A stretch of DNA of 35,333 bases from Gemmatimonadales bacterium (GCA_025927545.1 JAICLE010000027.1:1-35333), one strand, 5' to 3'. Numbered from the stretch's first letter, positions 16,764 to 24,974 are shown. Made by a program: numbers and translations. Notes: a model not told the origin generated them from the letters alone.

Positions 16764-17972
16764 ACGTGCGTTGCGGAAGTTGCTGAGCTCGGCTGCGTGC
16801 CGCTCGGCGACCTCGCGTCCGATTCCGATGACCTCCGCCGCAACCCGATCCCAGTTGTAGTACGACTCCACGGCCGCCCGTCCGCCGGCGCCCATTCGGA
16901 GCGCCAGCTCCCGATCCCGCAGCAACAGCCGCACGGCCGCGAGCACGCATTCGACGCTCGCGCCGTCCACGAGCATCCCCGTCTCACCGTCGCGCACGGC
17001 GTCCGGCATACCTCCACCCGAGCCGCCGATCACCGGCAGTCCGCAGGCGGACGCCTCGCTGAGCGCGATCCCGAACCCTTCCACCATGAGCTCCGCCGGC
17101 CGCGACACGCCGAGATAGAGCTCGGCGCTATTGTAGAGCGCCGGCAGATCGCCGTCGGGGACGCCGGTGAGGAAGCGCACCCGGTCGCCCACGCCGAGCC
17201 GGCGAGCCAGCCGCTCGAGCTCCTCCCGCTGGACGCCGGAGCCGACCACGGCGTAGCGCAGCTCGGGAACTTCTTCGCGCAGTGCCGCGAGGACATGGAG
17301 GACGGTGTCGATGCCCTTGTGGGCCGCGAGGCGCGCGACGGTGAGCAGCCATCGCCCGGGCTCGAGACCGTACCGGGCCCGCACTTCGGCCGGATCGATG
17401 CCGGGGCGGAACCGGGTGGGATCGGTGCCGAGCGGGAGCATGCGGATGTCGCTGGCGTCCGGGTCGATGCCCAGCCCGGCCAGCACTTCGCGGCAGAGCG
17501 CGGCCGTCCACCGGCTCACCGTCACGAGCACGGCGGCATGGCCCAGCAGCCAGCGCCCGGCGATCCGTTTGCGCGGCTTCTTCTTCAACCGGTGGCGCAG
17601 CAGCAGCAACTCGGTGCCATGGAGAAAAATGCCGTGGGGGATGCCGCTCCGCCGGCTGACCCAGTGCGCGGGGTAGGCCGCGGGCTTGAGATTGCCGCAC
17701 CACATGAACTCCGGCTGAAGCGCGCGGGCGAGAACGGCGGCGCGCCGACACCAGGGAATCCAGCCGTGGATTGCGCGCAGGCGGCGGCTCGCGATCGGCA
17801 TCCGGTCTATGGGGTGGGGAAACCGCGCGTCGGCGTCCTCGCTTCCCGTGACGGAACCGGTCGAGACGACCAGAGATCCCCGCGGATAGCGCCGCGCCAC
17901 CTCGCCCATCATCCTGGAGATCCCGCCGCCCATGGGAGGAAAGTCGTAGGTGAGCAGCAGGTGACCGCGCAT
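16761..17972 (-). CDS. Glycosyltransferase family 4 (paralogue of 15558-16751)
   Basis: The 403-residue GT-B enzyme starts 'MRGHLLLTYDFPPMGGGISRMMGE' and carries the donor-site block 'LLTVARLAAHKGIDT', 'FLTGVPDGDLPALYNS' and 'VEGFGIALSEASACGLPV'. The conserved Glu pair expected for retaining GT4 enzymes is present. It aligns end to end with the downstream gene, including the C-terminal 'YYNWDRV', so both arose by duplication and have since diverged; they may add successive sugars. Start choice: the ATG at 17972 matches the paralogue's N-terminus, and the long open frame further upstream overlaps another gene. Only 8 bp separate it from the stop of the preceding gene. Confidence 0.93.
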   Translation of the reverse strand: MRGHLLLTYDFPPMGGGISRMMGEVARRYPRGSLVVSTGSVTGSEDADARFPHPIDRMPIASRRLRAIHGWIPWCRRAAVLARALQPEFMWCGNLKPAAYPAHWVSRRSGIPHGIFLHGTELLLLRHRLKKKPRKRIAGRWLLGHAAVLVTVSRWTAALCREVLAGLGIDPDASDIRMLPLGTDPTRFRPGIDPAEVRARYGLEPGRWLLTVARLAAHKGIDTVLHVLAALREEVPELRYAVVGSGVQREELERLARRLGVGDRVRFLTGVPDGDLPALYNSAELYLGVSRPAELMVEGFGIALSEASACGLPVIGGSGGGMPDAVRDGETGMLVDGASVECVLAAVRLLLRDRELALRMGAGGRAAVESYYNWDRVAAEVIGIGREVAERHAAELSNFRNAR

Positions 17973-17977
17973 GCGGC

Positions 17978-17983
17978 AATCTA
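17978..17983 (-). promoter_or_regulatory. -10-like TAGATT before GT4 gene
   Basis: On the minus strand, TAGATT ends 5 nt before the ATG at 17972, and its TAG is the stop codon of the preceding gene. A -35 was not recognised, so this is a weak promoter call. Confidence 0.35.
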
Positions 17984-18949
17984 CCGGAGCAGGTCCTGGA
18001 GCGATGGCAGGAACCGGCCGCCGGCGGCTCCGATCGTGAGGTCCCGAACCAGCGCCGGATCGGCGGCCGGTGCGTCGAGCGCCGCGTCGATGGCCCGGGC
18101 AAGCGCGGCGTCGTCGTCCACCGGCACCAGCCGTGCGGCCCGGCCCACGTGCTCGCGATGCGGCGGAATGTCGCTCGCGACCACCGGTACGCCCGCGGCG
18201 ACCGCCTCGATCGGGGTGAGCCCGAACCCCTCGAACCGGCTCGGGCACACGGCCACCGCGGCCTCATGGTATGCGCGCGTGACGGCCGCATCGTCCGCGG
18301 TGGTCTCGACCCGGCAGCGCACTCCCAGCGCCGCCGCGAGCTGCTCGAGCCGCACCTGTTCCGGTCCGCGGCCGATGAGTCGGACCTGCACCGGGCGCCG
18401 GAGCGCGGCGGCAGCGCGCAGCACGGCCGCCTGGTTCTTGTGCGGGATCAGACGCGACACGGTGACGAGCAGCGGCGGCGACGCCTTGTCCCCCGGCCCC
18501 GGCGCGAAACGCCCGGAGTCGTAGCAGTACGGCACCAACGCGGACCGGACGCCGAAGCGCTCGGCGACGATCTCCCGCGTCATGCAGCTCGGCACCAGCA
18601 CGGCGTCAGCCCGCCGCGCCAGATACTGGAGCCGACTGTAGTAGCCGCGGCGCCGGGCAAAGCCGCCCCAGGGGCGCGGCAGGCGGAGGAAGTGGCCGGC
18701 CAGCCACCAGACCGGGTCGGCGCGGCCGCGCGCGGTGCCCACCGGAGGCAAGTCCCACAGGTAGAGGACAAGCCGCGAGCGGTGTGCTCGCGCGAACCGC
18801 CACGCCGCCTCCGCCCGGAGCCCCGACATGGCCAGCGCGATCCGCGCCGGCGCAGCGCCCTCGGTCGAGATCGTAAGCCCGAGCCGGCGGAGCTCGGGCA
18901 CGATGAGCGCGCCGTACGGATTGGGCGCGAACCAGCGGACGTCATCCAC
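17981..18949 (-). CDS. Glycosyltransferase family 4
   Basis: The 322-residue protein is a GT-B glycosyltransferase with a short acceptor domain containing 'VLYLWDLPPVG' and a canonical C-terminal donor domain: 'LLVTVSRLIPHKNQAAVLRAAA', 'RLIGRGPEQVRLE', and 'CPSRFEGFGLTPIEAVAAGVPVVASDIPPHREHV', the GT4 E-x7-E region. Sugar and acceptor are unknown. I set the start at the GTG at 18949 because upstream in-frame codons lie inside the preceding gene and read as low-complexity shadow sequence; the 8-bp overlap with that gene's stop implies translational coupling. It is one of four consecutive minus-strand GT4 genes. Confidence 0.9.
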   Translation of the reverse strand: MDDVRWFAPNPYGALIVPELRRLGLTISTEGAAPARIALAMSGLRAEAAWRFARAHRSRLVLYLWDLPPVGTARGRADPVWWLAGHFLRLPRPWGGFARRRGYYSRLQYLARRADAVLVPSCMTREIVAERFGVRSALVPYCYDSGRFAPGPGDKASPPLLVTVSRLIPHKNQAAVLRAAAALRRPVQVRLIGRGPEQVRLEQLAAALGVRCRVETTADDAAVTRAYHEAAVAVCPSRFEGFGLTPIEAVAAGVPVVASDIPPHREHVGRAARLVPVDDDAALARAIDAALDAPAADPALVRDLTIGAAGGRFLPSLQDLLR

Positions 18950-20042
18950 TGCCGCCGAGCACCTCCGCGAGCGCCTGCTCGTAGTCGCCCACCATGCGCT
19001 CGAGGGGGAACTCCGTCTCGATGCGCCGCCGGGCGGCCTCACCGAGGGCGCGGCGGCGGTCGGGGTCGGCGAACAGACCGCTCACCGCCTCGGCCAGCGC
19101 GCCCGGATCGGCGGGTGGGACGAGCACGCCGGTGGTGCCGTCCCGTCCGAGCAGCTCGCCGGTGCCGCCGGCGTCGGCGGCGACGACCGGGCGCGCACAC
19201 GCCATCGCCTCGCCCACGGCATTCGGAAAGATTTCCTGGAGCGAGGGATGCACGACGAGATCGGCCGCACTGTAGGCGCCGATCATGTCGCGGGAGCCAA
19301 GCAGGCCGGTGAAGACGGCGGGCAGGCCGCAGGCACGCGCCATGGAGACGAGCTCGCCCTCGCGTCCGCCGTCGCCGCAGAGGACGTAGACCAGGTCGAG
19401 CCCCTCCCGGCGCACGCGGGTGAGTGCCGCGATCGCCACCTCCTGCCCCTTGTTGCGCGTCAGCTTCGCGGCGCTCAGGACCACCCGCGCCGACGATGGG
19501 ATCCGGTAGCGCTGCCGGAACGCGCTCGCCGCGTCCGGACGCGGCGCAAAGCGGACGGTGTCGTAGCCGTTGGGGATCTGGTACGAGGGGATCCGGGCCA
19601 TCCAGCCCGCGTGCCGCACCGCGTCGTCACGGATGTAGCGCGACTGATAGATGCAGGCCGCGAGCCGGCTGAGATACACCCGATCCATCAGGTGGATGCG
19701 GGGGCGGCGGTAGTTCAGGTTGTAGCGGTAGACGATACGCGCGCGGTGCAGCAGCGTGGCGTAGAACGAGAGGCGTACGTCACGGGGAGTGTCGACGATG
19801 ATCGCCCGCGCGCCGACCCGGGCCAGCGCGCGGCGAAGCGCGAGGACCTCCCGGGCTCCCGTGTTGCGACCGGGGATCTGGGTGACGGGCAGCCCCTCCT
19901 CGCGCAATCGGCTCGTCAGCTTGGCGGCCGCGGTGACGAGATGGGCCTCGTGGCCGTGCTGGCGCAGCCCGAGCGCGATCTTGGCGTAGCTCGCGCCCGA
20001 GCCGCGCCAGCCGTTGGCCGACGTCAGCAGGGCGACGCGCAT
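18942..20042 (-). CDS. Glycosyltransferase family 4
   Basis: The 366-residue GT-B enzyme is first in the minus-strand run of four GT4 genes and a methyltransferase. Its N-terminus is 'MRVALLTSANGWRGSGASYAKIALGLRQHGHE', with the Gly/Ser-rich acceptor loop. The donor domain holds 'VVLSAAKLTRNKGQEVAIAAL', 'CGDGGREGELVSMA', and 'HPSLQEIFPNAVGEAMACARPVVAADAGGTGELL'. The Glu-containing loop is the sugar-nucleotide site. Substrate cannot be told. Its ATG is 20 bp from the ATG of the divergent CgeB-like gene, and the two share an overlapping -10 region, so it probably drives the whole five-gene minus-strand operon from that site. Confidence 0.93.
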   Translation of the reverse strand: MRVALLTSANGWRGSGASYAKIALGLRQHGHEAHLVTAAAKLTSRLREEGLPVTQIPGRNTGAREVLALRRALARVGARAIIVDTPRDVRLSFYATLLHRARIVYRYNLNYRRPRIHLMDRVYLSRLAACIYQSRYIRDDAVRHAGWMARIPSYQIPNGYDTVRFAPRPDAASAFRQRYRIPSSARVVLSAAKLTRNKGQEVAIAALTRVRREGLDLVYVLCGDGGREGELVSMARACGLPAVFTGLLGSRDMIGAYSAADLVVHPSLQEIFPNAVGEAMACARPVVAADAGGTGELLGRDGTTGVLVPPADPGALAEAVSGLFADPDRRRALGEAARRRIETEFPLERMVGDYEQALAEVLGGSG

Positions 20043-20048
20043 GGGTCC

Positions 20049-20054
20049 GTTATA
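20049..20054 (-). promoter_or_regulatory. -10 TATAAC of GT4 operon (leaderless)
   Basis: On the minus strand TATAAC is followed by 6 nt and the ATG at 20042. It shares four bases with the plus-strand TATACT of the divergent gene. No clear -35 was seen. Confidence 0.55.
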
Positions 20055-20056
20055 CT
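20051..20056 (+). promoter_or_regulatory. -10 TATACT of CgeB-like gene (leaderless)
   Basis: TATACT is followed by 6 nt and the ATG at 20063, matching five of six consensus -10 bases. It overlaps the opposing -10 within GTTATACTT. The entire intergenic region is 20 bp, so both -35 regions would lie inside the opposite coding sequences. Confidence 0.55.
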
Positions 20057-20062
20057 TGGCGC

Positions 20063-21085
20063 ATGCGAGTGGCCGTGCTCGGAGCGGGTGGGGCCCACAG
20101 GACGGAGGCGTCGATCGTGCGCGCGGCGCGCGCGCTGGGGCACGAGTGCCGGCTGGTGAACGTGGTCGGCTGGTCGCGCCGCCTCGGCCCGCTGGCCGGC
20201 CGCGCGGTCCGCTATCTCGCCGACGCGTTCGCGCCGGATTTCGTCGTGCTCACCCGTCATGCCATCCTCGCCGGTGAGCCCGCTCTGCGCGCGGTGCTGC
20301 GCGGACGCAAGCGGGTGTTCTGGTACTTCGATCTGCAACCGAAACCGGCGGTCCTCGCGCTGGCGCGCGTGACGGACCGGATGGCGGTCACGGGCGCCAG
20401 CCATGTGGAGGTCTTCCGCGCCGCCGGCATCCCGGTCGTCCAGTTCGTTCCGCAAGGTGTCGATCCGATGCGCGACGTTCCGGCTGCCACCGCCCGCGCC
20501 GGCGACGTCTGTGATCTCAGCTTCGTGGGCTCCGGCCAGTACCCCCACCGCTACCGCGTGCTGCGCGCCGTTACCGCGGCGGGCCGGCTTCAGATCCGTG
20601 GCCCCGGTTGGGAGCACGCACCGCCCGACCTGCCGGTGGCCGGCGGCCCGGTGTACGGTCGCCGCCTGGCCCAGGTCATCCGTGGCGCCGCCATCTCGCT
20701 CGGCGCCCATGCGTTCGCGGAGCAGGACGGCGGGCGTGCCTCCGCCTCGAACCGCATGTGGAAGATTTTTGGCTGTGGCGGATTCTACCTCGGTCCCTGG
20801 GTCGAGGACATGGACTGCTTTGCCGTGGGGGGGCGGCACTGCGCCTGGCACCGCTCGCCCGCGGAGGCAGCGGAGCTCGCGCGGCATTATCTCGATCGTC
20901 CCGAGGAGCGCGCCCGGGTCGCGGCCGACGGCCGGGCGCACGCGCTCCGGCATCATACCTACCGGGACCGGCTCGAGCTGCTGTTGACCGGACGGGAGTA
21001 CGAGCTCGTGCGTCCCATATCAGACCATGGTGTAGTTGCGGAACTCGAACGGCCGGATGCCGGTCACCCGCTCGATCGCGCCTGA
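20063..21085 (+). CDS. CgeB-like glycosyltransferase
   Basis: The 340-residue protein resembles the CgeB/'spore maturation protein' branch of GT-B glycosyltransferases. The N-terminal half has 'MRVAVLGAGGAHRTEASIVRAARALGHE' and 'VFWYFDLQPKP' (the family's Tyr/Trp-Asp segment). The C-terminal half has 'FVPQGVDP', 'SFVGSGQYPHRYRVL', 'GGRASASNRMWKIFGCGGFYLGPWVEDM', and the closing 'HTYRDRLELLL', typical of Glyco_trans_1_2 domains. Such enzymes act in surface or spore-coat glycosylation; specificity is unknown. It is a lone plus-strand gene between two minus-strand operons. Its last 66 bp overlap the convergent GT2 gene, and those final 20 or so residues look unconserved. Confidence 0.85.
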   Translation: MRVAVLGAGGAHRTEASIVRAARALGHECRLVNVVGWSRRLGPLAGRAVRYLADAFAPDFVVLTRHAILAGEPALRAVLRGRKRVFWYFDLQPKPAVLALARVTDRMAVTGASHVEVFRAAGIPVVQFVPQGVDPMRDVPAATARAGDVCDLSFVGSGQYPHRYRVLRAVTAAGRLQIRGPGWEHAPPDLPVAGGPVYGRRLAQVIRGAAISLGAHAFAEQDGGRASASNRMWKIFGCGGFYLGPWVEDMDCFAVGGRHCAWHRSPAEAAELARHYLDRPEERARVAADGRAHALRHHTYRDRLELLLTGREYELVRPISDHGVVAELERPDAGHPLDRA

Positions 21086-21883
21086 CGCATAGTAGCGCAG
21101 AAAGCTCCAGTGGAACCGCCGCGGCGCGATCACGCGCTCGGGATCGAGCCGCCGCGGCGCGATCCACTCTCGCGCGACGGCCGGATGGGTCCCCCGGAAC
21201 GACTGGATGCCCGGCACCCACGCGAGCAGCGGCTGGCGTTCATCGGCCGTGCGCCAGGGGTACATGGTCTTTCCCAGCTCGCGCTTTTCCCGAAGCGCCT
21301 GGGCCGGGCGTGCCCAGCCGTAGTGGAACATCTCGGCATCGGTAAGCCGCGCCCGGATCTTCCGGTGCCCGGGCCCCACGCGGAAACCCTGGGCTCCCTG
21401 ATACGGCAGAATGTCGAGCGTCGGGTCCAGTCGGACCGCCCGCACCTCACGCCGATACCAGCGGCGGTGGGTGGCGATCGTATCGAACCCGCCGTAGAAA
21501 TGGAGATAGCGCACCAGCAGCCCCTCCACCCGCGGGTCGCCGTCGTAGCGCTGGATGGCAGCCGCGAGCGCCTCCGCCCCGCGCTCGTGCAGCACTTCGT
21601 CTGCCTGGATGTAGATGCCCCACGGGTGGGCACAGGCGCGCATGGCGCGGAGCGTCTCGTGCCCGAGCACGGTGTTGCGCCGGCTCATGTCCCACTCGGT
21701 CTCGAGGATCCGGATCCGGGGATCGGCGATCGAGCGCACCAGATCGAGCGTCGCGTCTTCCGACCGTCCGGCGTTGACGACCACCTCGTCGCACACCGGC
21801 AGGATCGATCGGATGCTGGCCTCCACCGGGAAGTCCAGCTTGATCGCGTTCCTGACGATGGTGAACCCGGAGACCTTGACCAT
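21020..21883 (-). CDS. Glycosyltransferase family 2
   Basis: The 287-residue GT-A enzyme begins 'VSGFTIVRNAIKLDFPVEASIRSILPVCDEVVVNAGRSEDAT', the usual GT2 donor-binding start with Asp residues. It continues to 'HPWGIYIQADEVLHERGAEAL', where 'QADE' replaces the common DxD metal site. This pattern is typical of the GT2 branch annotated as 'glycosyltransferase family 2, WaaE/KdtX-like', which adds sugars to lipopolysaccharide cores. No membrane helix is visible. It is the second gene of a two-gene minus operon behind the GT4 gene at 21893; the ATG lies 9 nt after that gene's TGA. Its 3' end overlaps the convergent CgeB-like gene by 66 bp. Confidence 0.9.
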   Translation of the reverse strand: MVKVSGFTIVRNAIKLDFPVEASIRSILPVCDEVVVNAGRSEDATLDLVRSIADPRIRILETEWDMSRRNTVLGHETLRAMRACAHPWGIYIQADEVLHERGAEALAAAIQRYDGDPRVEGLLVRYLHFYGGFDTIATHRRWYRREVRAVRLDPTLDILPYQGAQGFRVGPGHRKIRARLTDAEMFHYGWARPAQALREKRELGKTMYPWRTADERQPLLAWVPGIQSFRGTHPAVAREWIAPRRLDPERVIAPRRFHWSFLRYYASGAIERVTGIRPFEFRNYTMV

Positions 21884-21892
21884 GCGGCAATC

Positions 21893-22987
21893 TCACCGCG
21901 GCCTTGGGCCGAGAGCAAGCGCGCGGTAGAGGCCGAGCGTGCGCCGGATGGTGTGCTCGAGCGCGAACTTCTCACGCGCCGTGTGTCGGGCGGCGTCGCC
22001 CAGGCGGAGCGCCAGATCCGGATCGGCGAGCAGTCGCTCGATGGCCGAGGCCCACCCGGCGGGATCGAGCGGCGGGACCAGCAGGCCGTCGGCTTCGGGG
22101 GTCACCAGATCCAGATTGCCCGCCGCCGCCGAGGCGATCACCGGCTTCGCGAGCGCCATCGCCTCCAGCAGCGATTGCGACAGGCCTTCCCCGCGCGAGG
22201 GGAGCAGGACGAGGTCGAGCAGCTCGTAGAGCGGCCGGATGCCGGGTGCGAACGGCACGCACACCGCGGCGTGCGGCCAAGGCACCTCGCGCGCCAACGC
22301 GCCCAGCGTGCCTGCAGGCTCGACCCCGGCCAGCACGAGACGCACCGGAGTGCGCACCCGCGCCAGCGCCGCGAGCACCACGGCCTGGTCCTTGGGCCGG
22401 GCGACGATGCCGATGGTCCGCTGCTCCGGCGTCCAGCCGATCCGCTCGCGCCAGTGCTCCACGCCGGCAGGATCCACCGGGACGTCCACCCGCTCCGTCA
22501 CCAGGCCGTTGGGAATCACGACGAGCTTCCGCGCCGGCGTCCCGCGCCGCCGCAACGCGCCGGCGACGGCCCCGCTCACGGCGACCACCCGCGCGGCGGC
22601 GCGGGACGAGAGCCAGTTCTCCAGGACGAAGGTGCGCGGCATCTGGCGCCTGGTCAGCACCAGTGGCGCGGGCAGCGCGCCGCACAGGGCGAGCCAGGTG
22701 AGCGCCTGCCGGTCACGAGCGCTCTGGGAGTTGATGAGCTCGACCGGATGCCGCGCGAGCAGCTCGGCCAACGCGGCCGCATTGGCCCGACGCTCGCCCG
22801 GGCGGAGGTCCAGCGGGTGGACCTCGAGCCCGCCCGCCCGGGCGAGTGCCTCCACCTCGGAGTGCGGCGGGCACGCGAAGCGCACCGCCACGCCCGCCCG
22901 CTGCAGGCCGAGCGAGAGGTGGAGGGTCGAGGTGACGGAGCCGGCGCCGCCGCCTTGATGGAGGACGTGGAGCACGCGCATGGTCAT
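21893..22987 (-). CDS. Glycosyltransferase family 4
   Basis: The 364-residue GT-B enzyme begins 'MRVLHVLHQGGGAGSVTSTLHLSLGLQRAGVAVRFACPP', a GT4 acceptor domain with the Gly-rich loop. The donor domain has 'VVIPNGL', 'IGIVARPKDQAVVLAALARV', and 'LLPSRGEGLSQSLLEAMALAKPVIASAAAGNLDLV' containing the E-x7-E residues. Two ATG codons (22987 and 22981) are possible starts; the second aligns better with relatives. It is the first gene of a pair with the GT2 gene. It is divergent from the GT4 gene at 23022, separated by 34 bp. Substrate is unknown; context implies the same surface glycan as the neighbouring genes. Confidence 0.92.
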   Translation of the reverse strand: MTMRVLHVLHQGGGAGSVTSTLHLSLGLQRAGVAVRFACPPHSEVEALARAGGLEVHPLDLRPGERRANAAALAELLARHPVELINSQSARDRQALTWLALCGALPAPLVLTRRQMPRTFVLENWLSSRAAARVVAVSGAVAGALRRRGTPARKLVVIPNGLVTERVDVPVDPAGVEHWRERIGWTPEQRTIGIVARPKDQAVVLAALARVRTPVRLVLAGVEPAGTLGALAREVPWPHAAVCVPFAPGIRPLYELLDLVLLPSRGEGLSQSLLEAMALAKPVIASAAAGNLDLVTPEADGLLVPPLDPAGWASAIERLLADPDLALRLGDAARHTAREKFALEHTIRRTLGLYRALALGPRPR

Positions 22988-23006
22988 GGGGCGGGAGGAA
23001 GATGCC

Positions 23007-23012
23007 TAGATT
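23007..23012 (+). promoter_or_regulatory. -10-like TAGATT before GT4 gene
   Basis: TAGATT ends 9 nt before the ATG at 23022. A purine-rich GGGAGGAAG lies further upstream but is too far to serve this ATG as a ribosome site, so a leaderless or nearly leaderless mRNA is likely. Confidence 0.4.
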
Positions 23013-23021
23013 CCTCTCCCC

Positions 23022-23966
23022 ATGCACATCGCACTGTTCGTCCGCGACCGCCTGCCGGTGCGGAAATACGGAGGCACACAGCGGATCGCGGTCTACCTGG
23101 CGCGCGGGCTGGCCGACGCGGGCCACCGGGTGACGCTGATCGCCGGCGAGGGCTCGCACGTCCCGGAGGCGACGCTCGTCCCGCTCACACGGGCGCAGCG
23201 GCGCGATGCGGCGCTCGATCTCCGGCCACTCCTCCCGGGAGGGGTCGACCTGCTGCTCTCCTACGGGCCGCTCGCCGGCTCGCCCGGGATTCCGTGGATC
23301 CGCAGCCTGCATGGGAACGGGAAGCCGGGCGCGGCGCGCGCCGCCAACACGCTGTACCTGAGCCGGAACCACGCCGAGCGCCACGGCGGCACCGCCTTCG
23401 TGTACAACGGCATCGACCTGGGCGAGTTCCGCTTCCGGCGCGACAAGGCCGGCTACGATCTGTTCCTGGGGCGGCTGCACGGCGTGAAGGGCCATCGCTG
23501 GGCAATCGAGGGCGCGCGTCGCACGGGACACCGGCTCGTGCTCGCGGGCGGATGGCGGCCGTCGTTGAGCCGCGGTGTCCGCTACGCAGGCGAGGTCGGT
23601 GGCGAGCGCAAGGCCGAGCTCCTGGCCGGTGCGGAGTGCCTCTGGATGCCCGCGCTGTGGGACGAGCCGTTCGGCCTCACGCTCATCGAAGCGATGGCGA
23701 GCGGCACGCCGGTGCTCGGCACCCGTCGCGGGGCGCTGCCGGAAATCGTGACGCCGGACGTCGGCGCGCTGGGCGATACCGTGGACGAGCTGGTGGCGCT
23801 CCGGGCGGGGCTCGCCCGGAGCGAGCCCGACGCGTGCCGGGCACGAGTCGAGCGCTGGTTCAGCCATCACGTGATGGCGGAGGGCTACGTGCGGATGTTC
23901 CGGGAGTTTCTGGCGACTGGGCGATTACCGCCGGGGAGGACAGTCAGTGAGCGGGAGTCAGCCTGA
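23022..23966 (+). CDS. Glycosyltransferase family 4 (short)
   Basis: At 314 residues this is shorter than the usual 350-400 of GT4. The N-terminus 'MHIALFVRDRLPVRKYGGTQRIAVYLARGLADAGH' is the canonical GGT(E/Q) acceptor loop. The donor domain follows 'VYNGIDLGEF' with 'LFLGRLHGVKGHRWAIEGAR', 'GEVGGERKAELLAGAECLWMPALWDEPFGLTLIEAMASGTPV' and a final 'EGYVRMFREF'. The E-x7-E is intact, so the short length reflects a compact acceptor domain rather than truncation. It resembles GT4 enzymes acting in UDP-sugar-dependent surface polysaccharide synthesis. It is alone on the plus strand, and its 3' end overlaps the convergent CgeB-like gene by 9 bp. Confidence 0.9.
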   Translation: MHIALFVRDRLPVRKYGGTQRIAVYLARGLADAGHRVTLIAGEGSHVPEATLVPLTRAQRRDAALDLRPLLPGGVDLLLSYGPLAGSPGIPWIRSLHGNGKPGAARAANTLYLSRNHAERHGGTAFVYNGIDLGEFRFRRDKAGYDLFLGRLHGVKGHRWAIEGARRTGHRLVLAGGWRPSLSRGVRYAGEVGGERKAELLAGAECLWMPALWDEPFGLTLIEAMASGTPVLGTRRGALPEIVTPDVGALGDTVDELVALRAGLARSEPDACRARVERWFSHHVMAEGYVRMFREFLATGRLPPGRTVSERESA

Positions 23967-24974
23967 CTCGCCCCACCCGCCCGACATCGCAGGCTGCCCC
24001 ACCATCGTGGCGAGGAGCGCCGAGAGCCGGTGCATGTAGGTGTGCTCGCTCAGCGCCCGCTGCCGCCCGCCGGACGCCACCTGTTCGGCCCACGCCCGGT
24101 CGTGAATGGCTTCGGCGGTCAGGGAGCGCAGGTCGGTCGCGGTCCGCGCCACCAGAATCTCCGAGCCTTCGCGGAAATGCCGGTGCAGGTCGGGATGCTC
24201 CTCGGCCACTTGGGGAACCCCGATGGCCGCGAGCTCGAACAGCCGGCGGCTCGCACCCAGCTCGCCACTCCCGCTCCCCGCCTCGGCGCAGGGCACGTTG
24301 ACCGCCACGGATGCGCCGGCGTAGGCACGGATGTAGTCCTCGTGGGCCAGCAGCTCGCCCCGGCAGTAGTCCCTGAGCTTCGTCCGCCGCCAGCCCGGCC
24401 CCCAGACCGCCACGCCGAACTCCACCAACTCCGAGAGCTGCCGCTCGCGGTGCGGCGTGGCGGTGCCGGCAAACACCACGTTGGCGCGGAAGCGGTCGCG
24501 GGCACGCATCGGCCGGTGGATGGAGGGATCGCAGCCGGCCGGCAGATAATGCACCGGCGGGAAGCCCGGCGTGTCGAGCGCCTCGGCCGTGGCACTGTCG
24601 GCCACGAAGACGGCATCGTAGGCGGCCGCGCGCGGGGCGATATCCTCCGCCGACCGGCGCGCGTCGCAGAACCAGTTGGCCCAGGTGGGACCGCCGCCGT
24701 GGCGGAGCGCGGCCACCATCACGGCGTCCACCTGCGTCCCCTCGAGGACCAGCACCAGCGCCGGCGTCGTGCCGGCGATCGCGCGCGCGATCCGGTCGTG
24801 GAGGCCAACCCGGCGGAACCGGCTGAGCCAGCCGCCGGTGCCGATCAGGTTGAGCGTGGCCACCCGGCAGCCGAGCCGCTCGAGCGCGCGCCGGCGGAGC
24901 GCCGCGTGCGCGTGAAGCGCGTCATCGAATGCGCCGATCAGAAGTATGCGAGTGTCGGGAAATCGGGTCGCCAC
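23958..24974 (-). CDS. CgeB-like glycosyltransferase
   Basis: The 338-residue GT-B protein is in the same CgeB branch as the gene at 20063. The evidence is 'TRILLIGAFDDALHAHAALRRRALERLG', 'TWANWFCDARR' (matching the Trp/Tyr-Asp segment), 'YDAVFVADSATAEAL', 'VHYLPAGCDPSIHRP', 'NVVFAGTATPHRERQLSEL', and 'GASRRLFELAAIGVPQVAEEHPDLHRHF'. It likely uses a nucleotide sugar; acceptor unknown. The start is a GTG at 24974 preceded by TAGTTT and 7 nt, with no Shine-Dalgarno. A 54-bp gap separates it from the exporter gene upstream on the same strand, so it may be transcribed both from that operon and from its own promoter. Confidence 0.84.
   Translation of the reverse strand: MATRFPDTRILLIGAFDDALHAHAALRRRALERLGCRVATLNLIGTGGWLSRFRRVGLHDRIARAIAGTTPALVLVLEGTQVDAVMVAALRHGGGPTWANWFCDARRSAEDIAPRAAAYDAVFVADSATAEALDTPGFPPVHYLPAGCDPSIHRPMRARDRFRANVVFAGTATPHRERQLSELVEFGVAVWGPGWRRTKLRDYCRGELLAHEDYIRAYAGASVAVNVPCAEAGSGSGELGASRRLFELAAIGVPQVAEEHPDLHRHFREGSEILVARTATDLRSLTAEAIHDRAWAEQVASGGRQRALSEHTYMHRLSALLATMVGQPAMSGGWGESG

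Noticed and set aside
18950-19042. Longer N-terminus for the GT4 gene at 17981
   Set aside because: Those codons lie within the 3' end of the preceding gene and encode low-complexity sequence.
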